Assembly (NCBI GenBank): GCA_049513975.1
Contig: JBEKVM010000033.1
Location: 29,595 to 93,594 of the forward strand
Source of the DNA: JBEKOF01 sp049513975
Lineage (GTDB): Bacteria; Verrucomicrobiota; Verrucomicrobiia; Limisphaerales; Palsa-1400
Reading direction: 5' to 3'
Length of the DNA: 64,000 nt
Numbering within the stretch: the first letter of the stretch is position 1; each line of letters begins with the position of its first letter. The translations under genes and the position numbers were made by a program. This document shows, one piece after another, positions 50,168-59,106 of this stretch. The notes under the pieces are model-generated. The model did no database searches, was not told where the DNA came from, and saw only the letters and a list, made by a program, of their open reading frames with translations.

Positions 50168-51355
50168 CTACAGTCCGCGCCAGGCGATTTCCAGCGCCAT
50201 GACCGAATAGGACGTGACCAGCACCGGATCGCGCTCCATCCAACGCTCGTTTTCATTTCGCCACGATCCGTCGGTTTGCTGAAGCTTCATAAGTTTCGAC
50301 ACGAGCTGTCTGCGCCAATCCACGGTGGTGCCGTCCTTGAGCCGCAATTCGTTCACCCCATGGACCGACAACGCCTTGCTCATCATTTGCAAATAATAAT
50401 AATAGCCCGACGGACCCATGCCGGGATTCTCCTCCAGCGTGTAATTGTCGCGCAGCCAGTCGAACGCCGCCGTCACCCGCGGATCATCGCGCTTGAGGTC
50501 CGCGTAAATGTAACTCAGAAAACCGGCGTAGGTGATGGTGCCGTACGACCGAAGTGTCACCCGCCCGGCGGTGTTGGTTTGGGTGCCGGCGGAACTGCGT
50601 CCGGGAAAATAAATAAAGCCGCCCTTGTTGGCCGCATCGTCCGAAGCCCATGGCTCCTTGTTGACCGAGGGCAGATTCTGGCAGCGCTCGATGAAATGGA
50701 TGGCCGCCTCCCAATTTAAATCCTTGGCCCCAACCATCGGCTTGTCCTTCGCCAGGTCCTTGCTGTAATATAGGGCTTCCAAGGCGGTATAGGTGTTGTT
50801 CATGTCCGTGTGCGGCCCGGTGGCGCTGCTGCCGTAGCCGACGCCGCCGTCAAAGGGCGAGCCGGTGTTCTCCTTGCCGCCGGCCTGCTGGCCGATGATC
50901 CATTGCCGCGCGCGCAACACCACCGGGTCATACTCCGGCTTGTGCGCGGCCACCAGCGCCATCAGGCAGATGGAGGTGTTGTAGTTTTCGTCCTCCTTGT
51001 CGTAAATGCCGCCGTCGGGCCGGACGTTGGCCAGGATGAATTTGTAACCGCGCCCCACGGTTTCCGGCGCGCGCTCGGCGGCGTGTGGGGAGGGATTGCC
51101 CATGAACGCGCTCACCGCCAGGGCCGTCAAGGCCGGGTGCTCCGGGGTGGACCACCAGCCATTGCTGTTCTGGTTCGACTGCAACCAGAGCAGTCCACGG
51201 TCAATGGCGAGTTGCACTTCATTGCGGAATGAAATATCCGGCTGGGGCAACACGGAGGCGGGCTGGGCGGCGGCGCGAAGGGCGGCGCCGGGCAATAGAG
51301 CGGTCAAAATCACCAGGAGCGGGATTCTTTTGACTGACAAAATGCGGTGTTTCAT
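50168..51355 (-). CDS. Secreted prenyltransferase/squalene-cyclase-fold repeat protein
   Basis: A 395-residue protein starting at MKHRIL (GAAGGA ribosome-binding site 5 bp upstream). A Sec signal (LLVILTALLPGAALRAAAQ) is followed by alpha/alpha-toroid repeats: AIDRGLLWLQSNQNSNGWWSTPEHPALTALAV, YNTSICLMALVAA, DMNNTYTALEALYYSKDL and LMKLQQTDGSWRNENERWMERDPVLVTSYSVMAL. Family-wide toroids include squalene cyclases and prenyltransferases. No DXDD-type catalytic motif is clear, so it may be non-enzymatic. The signal peptide closely matches that of the next upstream gene. Confidence 0.78.
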   Translation of the reverse strand: MKHRILSVKRIPLLVILTALLPGAALRAAAQPASVLPQPDISFRNEVQLAIDRGLLWLQSNQNSNGWWSTPEHPALTALAVSAFMGNPSPHAAERAPETVGRGYKFILANVRPDGGIYDKEDENYNTSICLMALVAAHKPEYDPVVLRARQWIIGQQAGGKENTGSPFDGGVGYGSSATGPHTDMNNTYTALEALYYSKDLAKDKPMVGAKDLNWEAAIHFIERCQNLPSVNKEPWASDDAANKGGFIYFPGRSSAGTQTNTAGRVTLRSYGTITYAGFLSYIYADLKRDDPRVTAAFDWLRDNYTLEENPGMGPSGYYYYLQMMSKALSVHGVNELRLKDGTTVDWRRQLVSKLMKLQQTDGSWRNENERWMERDPVLVTSYSVMALEIAWRGL

Positions 51356-51431
51356 GGGTCCTTCATTCATTGCAATTCAGCGCCGGCAAGCCGGCGCGAG
51401 CTGCGTCCTGAGATTTTGCCTCGATGGAGGC

Positions 51432-51956
51432 TCAGGGCGGCAACTGCGCCGTCTTCAACACCGCCATCATCGCCCCCCGCGCCTTGGCCGCGTCGTCGGC
51501 TTCTCCATGCACGCACCCGGCAAACACATGGCCGCCGGCCACGAAAAGGACTACCTCCGCGTTGCCTGGGTCTCGATCATCGGCCTCGTTGCCTGAACCA
51601 GTGACATGCTTGGCGGGCGCGGCCGCGATGTCCAGGTCCATGGTGGCGGTGGTTTTGAAGTTGAGGAACTCGCTCTTAATGATCTCCGCCGTGCGCGGCA
51701 GGGCATCGTTCGCTGTTTTGGCATTGGGCACCGCCCAGACATGGAGGGTCAGATTGGTGGTCTGAATTCTCACGTAACCATTGGTCGAAATGACCTTGGC
51801 CGCCCCAGGAACCTTGAGAGCCAGCGCCGGTTTGCCGTCCACGGACAGCGAGACGGATGTGCTCTGGGCCGCGGCGCGGGGGGCCGCGCCGGCCAAAACG
51901 GCGGCCAAAATGACCATGGGGAAGATTCCTTTGCTTGGCAAAACTCGGTGTTTCAT
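51432..51956 (-). CDS. Secreted protein of unknown function
   Basis: A 174-residue protein with signal peptide MKHRVLPSKGIFPMVILAAVLAGAAPRAAAQ. The mature part has a repetitive beta-strand pattern (SLSVDGKPALALKVPGAAKVISTNGYVRIQTTNLTLHVWAV) and ends in helical segments. I know no family. It lies 76 bp before the toroid protein on the same strand, and the signal peptides of the two are near copies, which implies a shared origin and probably shared transcription. Confidence 0.6.
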   Translation of the reverse strand: MKHRVLPSKGIFPMVILAAVLAGAAPRAAAQSTSVSLSVDGKPALALKVPGAAKVISTNGYVRIQTTNLTLHVWAVPNAKTANDALPRTAEIIKSEFLNFKTTATMDLDIAAAPAKHVTGSGNEADDRDPGNAEVVLFVAGGHVFAGCVHGEADDAAKARGAMMAVLKTAQLPP

Positions 51957-52103
51957 CGGTCTGCTTTCCTTTCCCCGGCATGATTGACCATTCCGGCGAA
52001 ACAGTCAATCACGGCGTGAGGACATTCCCTAACTTGGGTTCGTCATTGACACGGCCCGATTCAAGCGGAAAATCTAATTCGTGGATGATTATTGATTAGA
52101 ATT

Positions 52104-52715
52104 ATGAAAGCTGTTGCCATAAATGGAAGCCCGCGCAAGCGCGGAAACACTGAAATGCTTTTGCGAAAGGTGCTGGCCCCGCTGGCCGCGGCCGGCTGGG
52201 AAACCGAGTTCGTCCAGCTCGGCGGCGCACCCATCCGCGGATGCCAGGCCTGTTACCAGTGTTTCAAGAAGAAAAATTCCCGATGCAGCCAGAAGGATGA
52301 TTTTTTCAACCCCTGCTTCGCGAAAATGGCCGCGGCCGACGCCATCATCCTCGGATCGCCGACCTACTTCACCGACGTCAGCGCGGAAATGAAGGCGCTG
52401 CTGGATCGCTCCGGCCTGGTGGCCCTGGCCAACGGCGGATTGTTCCGCGGAAAAATCGCAGCCGCCGTGGTGGCGGTCCGGCGCGGCGGCGGCACACACG
52501 CCTTTGACACCATGAACCACATGTTCCTCATGTCCGGCGCCATCGTGCCCGGTTCCACCTATTGGAACCTCGGCTTTGGCCTGGACAAGGGGGAGGTGGC
52601 CAAGGACGACGAGGCTTCGCGCAACATGAAGGATCTAGGCCAAACCATCGCCTGGCTGGGCGAGGCCATCCATCAGCACGCCGGGCGCCGCCCGCCTGCT
52701 GATGTTCGCGAATGA
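52104..52715 (+). CDS. Flavodoxin-fold NAD(P)H:FMN reductase-like protein
   Basis: A 203-residue protein with the flavodoxin-like phosphate loop AINGSPRKRGNTEMLL. A Cys-rich segment follows (GCQACYQCFKKKNSRC), typical of iron-sulfur flavoproteins and related FMN reductases, then SPTYFTDVSAEMKALLDRSG. It probably reduces quinones, nitro groups or metals with a flavin. ATG at 52104 is preferred over a TTG at 52092. An aldo/keto reductase follows after 36 bp. Confidence 0.85.
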   Translation: MKAVAINGSPRKRGNTEMLLRKVLAPLAAAGWETEFVQLGGAPIRGCQACYQCFKKKNSRCSQKDDFFNPCFAKMAAADAIILGSPTYFTDVSAEMKALLDRSGLVALANGGLFRGKIAAAVVAVRRGGGTHAFDTMNHMFLMSGAIVPGSTYWNLGFGLDKGEVAKDDEASRNMKDLGQTIAWLGEAIHQHAGRRPPADVRE

Positions 52716-52751
52716 ATTCACTTGGCCTCAACCTCAAACCGTTGAACTACC

Positions 52752-53897
52752 ATGCAATTTCGCAAATTCGGCAAGCTGGACTGGAACGCCTCGGTGCTGG
52801 GCTTTGGCTGTATGCGCCTGCCCACCGCGGACGGAAATCCTCACGGCCCAAACATCAATGAAGCCCAAGCCGTGGGCATGATCCGCCATGCTCTGGATCG
52901 GGGCGTGAACTATTTCGACACCGCTTACATCTATCACGAAGGCCGCAGCGAAACCGTTCTCGGCAGGGCCTTGCGCGGCCGTCGGGACCAGGTGAAAATT
53001 GCCACAAAGTCCCCGCTCTGGTTGATCGAAAAGGACGCCGATTTTGACCGGATTCTGAACGAGCAACTGGCCAGGCTCCAGACCGATCACATTGATTTCT
53101 ATTTGCTCCATGCCCTCAATAAAAGCCGCTGGAGCCAAATCGTCCTCAAATACAATCTCCTGGAAAAGGCCGGCGCTGCGATTGGCGATGGACGCATCCG
53201 CCACCTGGGCTTCTCCTTCCACGACAATTACGAGAGCTTCCCCGACATTATCAACGGCTTCGATCGCTGGTCGTTTTGCCAGATTCAGTATAACTACATG
53301 GACACGGAAAATCAGGCGGGCACCCGCGGATTGAAGCTCGCCGCCGCCCACGGTCTGGCGGTCGTGATCATGGAACCCCTCCTCGGCGGCAGGCTGGCCC
53401 ATCCGCCCTCGTCCCTTCGCCAGGTGATCGAGCGCGCCACCGTGCAGCGATCCCCGGCGGACTGGGCGTTGCAATGGCTTTGGGACCAGCCCGAAGTGAC
53501 GGTGGTGTTGAGCGGCATGAGCGACATGGATCAGGTGGAAGCCAATCTGGAATCGGCGTCGCGCGCCCGTTGCCATTCGTTTCAGGCGGCGGACCGAAAA
53601 CTGATCGCAGACTTGCAACACCAGTACCAGGAACGGGCCGCCATTCCCTGCACCAAGTGCAACTACTGCATGCCCTGCCCCAACGGAGTGGACATCCCGG
53701 GCAATTTTGAAATCTACAACGAAGCGTTTCTCCACGAAGACGTTCCCGGCGCGCGCTTCAAGTACCAGATTTTTGTTGCGGAAGCGGCGCGCGCCGGCGT
53801 TTGCCTGGCCTGCCACGACTGTGAAGATCGTTGTCCTCAAAAAATCCCGGTCAGCGAATGGATGCCCAGGGTTCACGCCCTGCTCAACGCCGCCTGA
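52752..53897 (+). CDS. Aldo/keto reductase with C-terminal 4Fe-4S domain
   Basis: A 381-residue protein: an AKR barrel (GFGCMRLPT, DTAYIYHEGRSETVLGRAL, KIATKSPLW, HIDFYLLHAL), with SDMDQVEANLESA near its end, followed by ferredoxin-like clusters CTKCNYCMPCPNGV and CLACHDCEDRCPQ. Such fusions are thought to pass electrons between NAD(P)H, Fe-S clusters and unknown substrates. It is co-oriented and close to the flavodoxin-fold reductase, suggesting a redox pair. Confidence 0.92.
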   Translation: MQFRKFGKLDWNASVLGFGCMRLPTADGNPHGPNINEAQAVGMIRHALDRGVNYFDTAYIYHEGRSETVLGRALRGRRDQVKIATKSPLWLIEKDADFDRILNEQLARLQTDHIDFYLLHALNKSRWSQIVLKYNLLEKAGAAIGDGRIRHLGFSFHDNYESFPDIINGFDRWSFCQIQYNYMDTENQAGTRGLKLAAAHGLAVVIMEPLLGGRLAHPPSSLRQVIERATVQRSPADWALQWLWDQPEVTVVLSGMSDMDQVEANLESASRARCHSFQAADRKLIADLQHQYQERAAIPCTKCNYCMPCPNGVDIPGNFEIYNEAFLHEDVPGARFKYQIFVAEAARAGVCLACHDCEDRCPQKIPVSEWMPRVHALLNAA

Positions 53898-53898
53898 T

Positions 53899-54405
53899 TC
53901 AGCGCGGCAGTGGGGAAACCACCCCGTGCTGTGACGCCTGTTCTGGCAGGTGCAATTCGGCCTCAACGCCTTCGAAGTCCTCCCAGACCTTCTGCCGGAA
54001 CCATTGGAAAGAGGGTTTCCCCTTCGAGAAAAACAGATGGCTCGACCGGCTTCGGTGATAATCCGACGAACCAAATCGTCGAAGCGGCGCACGAAAATGC
54101 GGCGCCTTTTCCAGCAGTTCCGCCCAGTGATGCTCCAGCTTCTGCTGCGCCCTCGTGTACCAGACCTCGACCGGCTCAGCCACTCCCAGCAAATAATCAA
54201 TGTGCCAGCGCGGCGCGGCCGTGGATTCCAGGTGGTGCCCGATGCGCGCGCGGAGTCCTCCCGCGCCAAAGGCGCTGCCCACGTAGGCGTAATAGCCGGG
54301 CACGATGTCGCAGGCTCTCAGGCCCCCGATCTCCAGGCGTTTCATTTGGGCGACGCAGGCAATCAGCACGTAAGTCCCTTTGGCCTCGGGCAGGTCCATC
54401 GCCAT
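53899..54405 (-). CDS. GIY-YIG nuclease-like protein (DUF123 type)
   Basis: A 168-residue protein of the DUF123 GIY-YIG-related group: KGTYVLIACVAQ, GYYAYVGSAFGAGGLRARIGHHLES and RWHIDYLLG. The last 70 residues are charged, with a Phe/Trp-rich end (FFSKGKPSFQWFRQKVWEDF). Family activity is not settled; a nuclease role is likely by fold. ATG at 54405 overlaps the tautomerase stop by 3 bp (TGATG-type coupling). It converges with the aldo/keto reductase, the stops one base apart. Confidence 0.8.
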   Translation of the reverse strand: MAMDLPEAKGTYVLIACVAQMKRLEIGGLRACDIVPGYYAYVGSAFGAGGLRARIGHHLESTAAPRWHIDYLLGVAEPVEVWYTRAQQKLEHHWAELLEKAPHFRAPLRRFGSSDYHRSRSSHLFFSKGKPSFQWFRQKVWEDFEGVEAELHLPEQASQHGVVSPLPR

Positions 54406-54752
54406 CACCCGAACGTGCTCCCGTTCCAACCCCAGTGGCTCGCCTTGACATCGGTGAAGTTGAGGTAAATACGATTTTGCGGGACCCCGAGAGTCTCGTT
54501 CAGCAACTTGCAGATCTTTTGCGAGAGCCGGCGGTTCACGTCGTCGCTCAACCCGCCAATGCTCCGCACGTCCACAAAGGCCGCGTCACCCGCATTGCCG
54601 GACATCTGCATGGCGGCCTGGCTCATGGCTACCATGACGTATTGCTGCGGTTTGCCAATCGTTTCGGCGATGGTTTTGGACAGAGTGGCCAGCAGCGCTT
54701 GCTGCTTGTCCTCTGCGAGGACAACTGTAGTTTCGAGTTTTAATAGTGGCAT
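54405..54752 (-). CDS. MIF/phenylpyruvate tautomerase-family protein
   Basis: A 115-residue protein. Starting at the second ATG (54752) gives MPLLKLET, which exposes the N-terminal proline needed for catalysis in the tautomerase superfamily. A start at 54758 would bury it. Later blocks (QYVMVAMSQAAMQMSGNAGDAAFVDVRSIGGLS and LGVPQNRIYLNFTDVKASHWGWNGSTFG) are classical MIF. It interconverts keto and enol forms of small acids. It is translationally coupled to the GIY-YIG gene. The 564-bp gap upstream holds repeats only. Confidence 0.9.
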   Translation of the reverse strand: MPLLKLETTVVLAEDKQQALLATLSKTIAETIGKPQQYVMVAMSQAAMQMSGNAGDAAFVDVRSIGGLSDDVNRRLSQKICKLLNETLGVPQNRIYLNFTDVKASHWGWNGSTFG

Positions 54753-54892
54753 GGCCAATATCTACATCCTTCTTCCCGACAACGCAACCAGACGCCTCTT
54801 GGGCCGCGGCAGGCCGGCCCGCAGCCGCGCGCCTCCTTGAGATTCCCGGCGTGCTCGGCTAGAACGGATTAAATGAAGCTGTAGCCGCAGCC

Positions 54893-55304
54893 GGCAAACC
54901 AGTTCATCGCATCCTGACGAGGCGTTTTGTCTGACGTGTCATTGGAAATGCTCCCATTTTTTCCTCGACAGATTCAGGCACGTTATTAAAATGAGCTTGC
55001 CCACATTAAAAATTCGCAATGTGGGCAAGCTTGCTTTCGGGATGATTCAAAAAAGCAGTATGAATAAAATTGCAGCTACAGGAGGCAAACCAGTTCATCG
55101 CATCCTGGCGAGGCGTTTTGTCTGACGTGTCATTTCAGGCACGTTATTAAAAAAGCTTGCCCACATTGAAAGTTCGCAATGTGGGCAAGCTTGCTTTCGG
55201 AATGATTCAAAAAAGCAGTATGAATAAAATTGCAACTGCAGGAGGCAAACCAGTTCATCGCATCCTGGCGAGGTGATATGGCTACAGTTTTATTGAAAAT
55301 GCTA
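54893..55304. repeat. Tandem repeat of about 161 bp with internal hairpins
   Basis: Two full units (54973-55133 and 55134-55294) are over 90 percent identical for most of their length, with a partial copy before them. Each unit has a perfect hairpin of GCTTGCCCACATT and AATGTGGGCAAGC (54995-55030 and 55155-55190) and a GGCAAACCAGTTCATCGCAT segment. The last unit diverges after GGCGAGGTG, where it matches the element at 50033-50128. No coding capacity. This fills most of the gap between the tautomerase and release-factor genes. Confidence 0.85.
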
Positions 55305-55316
55305 TAGGCTGCCGCC

Positions 55317-55736
55317 ATGAATTCGTTTCCTGTGAATCCGGAAAAAGAACAGCAACTGGCCCAACGCATGGCCGCCTTGGGAGTGCGCGAGTCCGATATC
55401 GAGGAAATCTTTGTCAAATCCGGAGGACACGGCGGCCAAAATGTTAATAAATCGGCCACCTGCGTCATGTTGCTCCACCGCCCCACCCGCCTGCAAGTCA
55501 AGTGCCAGACCACCCGTCAACAGGGACTCAATAGATTCATTGCCCGGCGGCTGTTGCTCGACAAAATTGAACAGCTACAGACCGGTCGAGTTGCGGCGGA
55601 GCGATCCCGGGTGGAGAAAATCCGCCGGCAGAAGCGCAAGCGGAGTCGCCGGGCCAAAGAACGGATGCTCGCGGACAAATCCCGTCACTCTGACAAGAAG
55701 GCCGCCCGGAGGGCAGCCGGGGATTCTTGGTTCTAA
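55317..55736 (+). CDS. Peptide-chain-release-factor-like hydrolase (GGQ protein, ArfB/PrfH type)
   Basis: A 139-residue protein with the GGQ peptidyl-hydrolase motif at residues 39-41 (SGGHGGQNVNKSATCVML). It lacks the codon-recognition domain of RF1/RF2. The end is strongly basic (EKIRRQKRKRSRRAKERML), as in ArfB (YaeJ), whose tail enters the empty mRNA channel. It should free stalled ribosomes by hydrolysing peptidyl-tRNA. It stands alone, 13 bp after a dispersed repeat. Confidence 0.88.
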   Translation: MNSFPVNPEKEQQLAQRMAALGVRESDIEEIFVKSGGHGGQNVNKSATCVMLLHRPTRLQVKCQTTRQQGLNRFIARRLLLDKIEQLQTGRVAAERSRVEKIRRQKRKRSRRAKERMLADKSRHSDKKAARRAAGDSWF

Positions 55737-55813
55737 CAGGCGCATCCCGCTGGTTCCGCCTTTCACATGGAGGATGAACTGATGGCCGCCCGCCAAACCC
55801 GTCGCGGGGCGGC

Positions 55814-56956
55814 TCACGAACGCTTCAACACGTTCACCAGGCAGTGGAGACAACCGAAATGGCGGTAGGTGGCGGTGCAATCAACCAGCCGGACCTCAAA
55901 ACCCAGTTTTTCCCAAACCGCCTGTGCGGCGGCGTTCAGCGCCTCTGCGCCCCGGTAATACGGCAGGTAAACAATCCGTCGTTCCCCAACGCGGTCCAGG
56001 AGCACGTTGACATAGGTCAGGTAGGTTCTTCCATCCCGTGCGGGCACGACGGGGATGCGCACCACCCGGTAGCCCGTCGCCGCACACTGTTCGGCGACCG
56101 CGTCAAACAAATGTTGGGTCGCCGCCGTGAAATCCGGGCCGCCAGGCAGATCCATGAATTCCCCGCTCCCAGCCTGATTATCTGCCTGGAATTGAGCGGG
56201 CAACAGCGCTCTCCCGAGCTTTGGATCGCCTACCAGCATGACGTGCCCGCCCACCGAGGCCATGAACATCCCGGCGTGATGGTCGGGTGCCTCCTCCAGC
56301 AGGATGACCCGGCGTTTGACTGCACTGGCCAGCATGCTCAGAAATTCCACACGGCTGCCCACCGTGTGCTGCAGGTTGCGTTGCAGCACCCGCGGCGCCA
56401 CAAACATATTGTCGTTGTCAGACAAAAAATCGCCGCCGTCAAAATAAAGCCCGCTGCGGACCGCCCTGGCCGCCGAACCCAGCGCCGCGGCGATGTCCTG
56501 CCCCACCCGCTCGTCGCCCGCGCGCGCCGGCCAGATCTCCTCCGCCGTTTCCCCGCGGGGACTCCAGATCGTCGCCGCGCCCGCCGCAGATTCCGGCGTC
56601 AGCACCACCCAGCGGTCGCGCGACCACGTGGTGATGGGGTGATGCGTTATAATCGGGGCCAGCCGGCATCGGACTTGGCCCAGCAGCGAGACAAAATCCT
56701 CGAAGGCCGGGCGGTCGGGACAGACCACATGCACTGTGACCTCAGGATCAAGCGCGCCAAGAAAATCGCGGTAAACAGCAGCGACCACCTCCTTGGCCGA
56801 CGGCTCATATTGGACCACCAGTTCGCGCATCCTCCCATCGCACTCGGAAAGAATCGGCCCCGAGGTCCTATTCGGACTGTTCCCCGTCAATGCCAGGACC
56901 GCAAACCCAATCATCAGTCCGATGACTGCGCCCAGCGCTGTCTGCCAGCGGAACAT
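55814..56956 (-). CDS. Membrane-anchored pentein-like protein (agmatine/arginine deiminase fold)
   Basis: A 380-residue protein with one N-terminal membrane helix (ALGAVIGLMIGFAVLALTG). The following motifs resemble guanidino-group-modifying enzymes: TTWSRDRWVVL, LYFDGGDFLSDNDNMFVA, EAPDHHAGMFM and a late GCLHCLVNVL where agmatine deiminases have their catalytic cysteine. The acid and histidine positions look right, so it may be active on an arginine-like group at the cell envelope. The next upstream gene is 12 bp away, so they form a pair. Confidence 0.6.
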   Translation of the reverse strand: MFRWQTALGAVIGLMIGFAVLALTGNSPNRTSGPILSECDGRMRELVVQYEPSAKEVVAAVYRDFLGALDPEVTVHVVCPDRPAFEDFVSLLGQVRCRLAPIITHHPITTWSRDRWVVLTPESAAGAATIWSPRGETAEEIWPARAGDERVGQDIAAALGSAARAVRSGLYFDGGDFLSDNDNMFVAPRVLQRNLQHTVGSRVEFLSMLASAVKRRVILLEEAPDHHAGMFMASVGGHVMLVGDPKLGRALLPAQFQADNQAGSGEFMDLPGGPDFTAATQHLFDAVAEQCAATGYRVVRIPVVPARDGRTYLTYVNVLLDRVGERRIVYLPYYRGAEALNAAAQAVWEKLGFEVRLVDCTATYRHFGCLHCLVNVLKRS

Positions 56957-56968
56957 AAAGCTTCGCGT

Positions 56969-57592
56969 TTAACGGGGCGCCGGAATCACCGTCGGCTTGG
57001 CCGTGGCCGCGTCGGCATAGGCCGGTGCCGGCACAGGCGGAACGGTGGAAAATCTCATCGCCACAATGCCCGGTAGCCCGCCCCGCATGAGCGGTGCTGC
57101 GGACGCAATCCCCGGACTGCCGGCAGCCGTCGCCTTCCCCGTCTGGCCGGCTTGCGACAAGAAGACGGAAATGGAGCTGTTCGCGGGCAGATTCGTTCGG
57201 GCGGCAAGGGTGAGTGCTTTGGTTTCGTTAGGCCCCAGTTTAAGCGCCAGCTCTTCGTGCCAGAGCACGGACGGGATCGGACCAATCCGCGACATCGGAC
57301 TGCCCACGGTAAAAGCGGACAGGGTCGCGCAAATCGCAACCTCCGAAGGCTCGCCAAGGGTGTTGACGGCCTGCAATTCAAACGCAGGTTGATCGCCCGC
57401 CTTGAACTCCCGGCCATTGGCCGCCGAGAGCGTCATCTCAATGCCGTTGGCGGTCAGCTTGGGTTTGGCGATGGTCGCCGCCAGGGGATTTGCGTCGTTG
57501 CCGGAGATCAGCGGGCTGGCATGAAACGCCACGGTCAGGGTGGCAGTCCCGAGGGCCGCGGTCGCGATAATCAGAAGGTCTTTTGTTTTCAT
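56969..57592 (-). CDS. Exported protein of unknown function
   Basis: A 207-residue protein with a signal-like start (KDLLIIATAALGTATLTVAF). The middle resembles an Ig-like or beta-sandwich domain (IEMTLSAANGREFKAGDQPAFELQAVNTLGEPSEVAI), and the end is Pro/Ala-rich. No family is recognised. It is 12 bp before the pentein-like gene on the same strand, so a joint envelope role is likely. Confidence 0.6.
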   Translation of the reverse strand: MKTKDLLIIATAALGTATLTVAFHASPLISGNDANPLAATIAKPKLTANGIEMTLSAANGREFKAGDQPAFELQAVNTLGEPSEVAICATLSAFTVGSPMSRIGPIPSVLWHEELALKLGPNETKALTLAARTNLPANSSISVFLSQAGQTGKATAAGSPGIASAAPLMRGGLPGIVAMRFSTVPPVPAPAYADAATAKPTVIPAPR

Positions 57593-57762
57593 GTCTCATT
57601 AGACGCAGGCTCCGCGAGTTTACTCCCGAATTAGAAGGCAACGAGTCTGTCCCGCATAATCTGACGCTCCATGGCAGATCGCCTCCACGCGTGAATTGGC
57701 TTGCCGGCGGGCGGGTTTTGGGGCATTGGTGGGCCATCAAAGCAGTTGTTGTCTATAATAAT

Positions 57763-59106
57763 ATGAATGCCGCCGCGCCCGCCCGTCCGTTTTTCACGGC
57801 TGGATCCCATTTTCTTTTTTTGCTCGCGGCGCTGGCGGGTTGTCTCGCCGCCAACGCCGCCGCGCCGGCCGACCCGGACGCGCAATTGTTCTGGCCGCAA
57901 TGGCGGGGGCCGCTCGCGACGGGGGACGCGCCCAACTCGGACCCGCCGGTGACTTGGAGCGAAACCAATAACGTAAAGTGGAAAACCATGATCCCGGGAG
58001 AGGGCGATTCCACGCCCATCGTCTGGGGCGGCCGCGTTTTTCTCCTGGCGGCCATTCCGAACGCAACCAATGCCGCCGCGCCCGCCGCGCCGCAGGCCCC
58101 GGCCGCCGGTTACCAATTCGTCGTCCTCTGCCTGGACCGCGCCAGCGGCAAAATCCTCTGGCAACGGGTCGCCCGCCAGGAAGCGCCGCACGAGGGGCGG
58201 CAGGAGAACAACACTTTCGCCTCCGCCTCCCCGGTCACCGATGGCCGCCTGCTCCTGGCATACTTCGGCTCGCGCGGGCTGCATTGCTATGACTTTGATG
58301 GAAATTCAAAATGGCAAAAGGATTTCGGCAAAATGAAAACCAAAATGGGCTTTGGCGAAGGCGCCTCTCCGGCCCTCTCGGGCGGCACGGTCGTCGTCAA
58401 TTGGGACCAGGAAGGCGGTGGTTTCATCGCCGCGCTGGACACGGCTTCCGGTCGGGAACTGTGGCGGACCCCGCGCGATGAAGACACCGGCTGGTCCACG
58501 CCTCTGATCGTCGAATACAACGGCCAGCGGCAGGTCATCGTCAACGCCACCAAAAAAGTTCGCGCCTACGATTTGGCCACCGGCAGGGAGCTTTGGTCCT
58601 GCTCGGGACAAACCGCCAACGCCATTCCCAGCCCCGTGGCCGCGGGTGGCATCGTCTATTTGACCAGCGGGTTCAGAGGCAGCGCCTTGCAGGCCGTCCG
58701 CCTGGGCCGGCAGGGCGATCTGACGGGCACCGACGCCATTGTCTGGAGCCACGGCCAGAACACTCCTTACGTGCCCTCGCCCTTGTTGACCGATAATTTT
58801 CTTTACGTGATTTCCGGCAACGACGCCATCGTTTCGTGCTTCGACGCCGCCAGCGGCCAGGCTTATTTCGAGCATGATGAGATGGCGGGGGTTCACGGGG
58901 TCTATGCCTCGCCGGTGGCGGCGCGGGACCGGGTTTACGTCCTGAGCCGGGAAGGCGCGTGCGTCGTGCTCAAGAAAGGCCCCAAGCCGGAGGTGCTGGC
59001 GGTCAACAAAGTGGCGGACGACCACTCCGACGCCTCTCTCGCGCTGACGGACAAGGACCTGTTCCTGCGCACCCGGCATAGTCTTTATTGCCTGTCACAA
59101 CGCTAA
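57763..59106 (+). CDS. Secreted PQQ-like beta-propeller protein
   Basis: A 447-residue protein from ATG at 57763, chosen for the signal peptide (FLFLLAALAGCLAANAAAPA). Blades follow the quinoprotein pattern (ALDTASGRELWRTPRDEDTGWSTPLI, VRAYDLATGRELWSCSG, SCFDAASGQAYFEHD). The early 'FWPQWRGPLATGDAPNSDPPVTWSETNNVKWKT' closely parallels the copy at 60750, so these two are recent paralogues. Function is unknown. Confidence 0.85.
   Translation: MNAAAPARPFFTAGSHFLFLLAALAGCLAANAAAPADPDAQLFWPQWRGPLATGDAPNSDPPVTWSETNNVKWKTMIPGEGDSTPIVWGGRVFLLAAIPNATNAAAPAAPQAPAAGYQFVVLCLDRASGKILWQRVARQEAPHEGRQENNTFASASPVTDGRLLLAYFGSRGLHCYDFDGNSKWQKDFGKMKTKMGFGEGASPALSGGTVVVNWDQEGGGFIAALDTASGRELWRTPRDEDTGWSTPLIVEYNGQRQVIVNATKKVRAYDLATGRELWSCSGQTANAIPSPVAAGGIVYLTSGFRGSALQAVRLGRQGDLTGTDAIVWSHGQNTPYVPSPLLTDNFLYVISGNDAIVSCFDAASGQAYFEHDEMAGVHGVYASPVAARDRVYVLSREGACVVLKKGPKPEVLAVNKVADDHSDASLALTDKDLFLRTRHSLYCLSQR

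Noticed and set aside
54753..54758. Upstream ATG for the MIF-family protein
   Set aside because: It would place Met-Ala before MPLL and hide the catalytic N-terminal proline.
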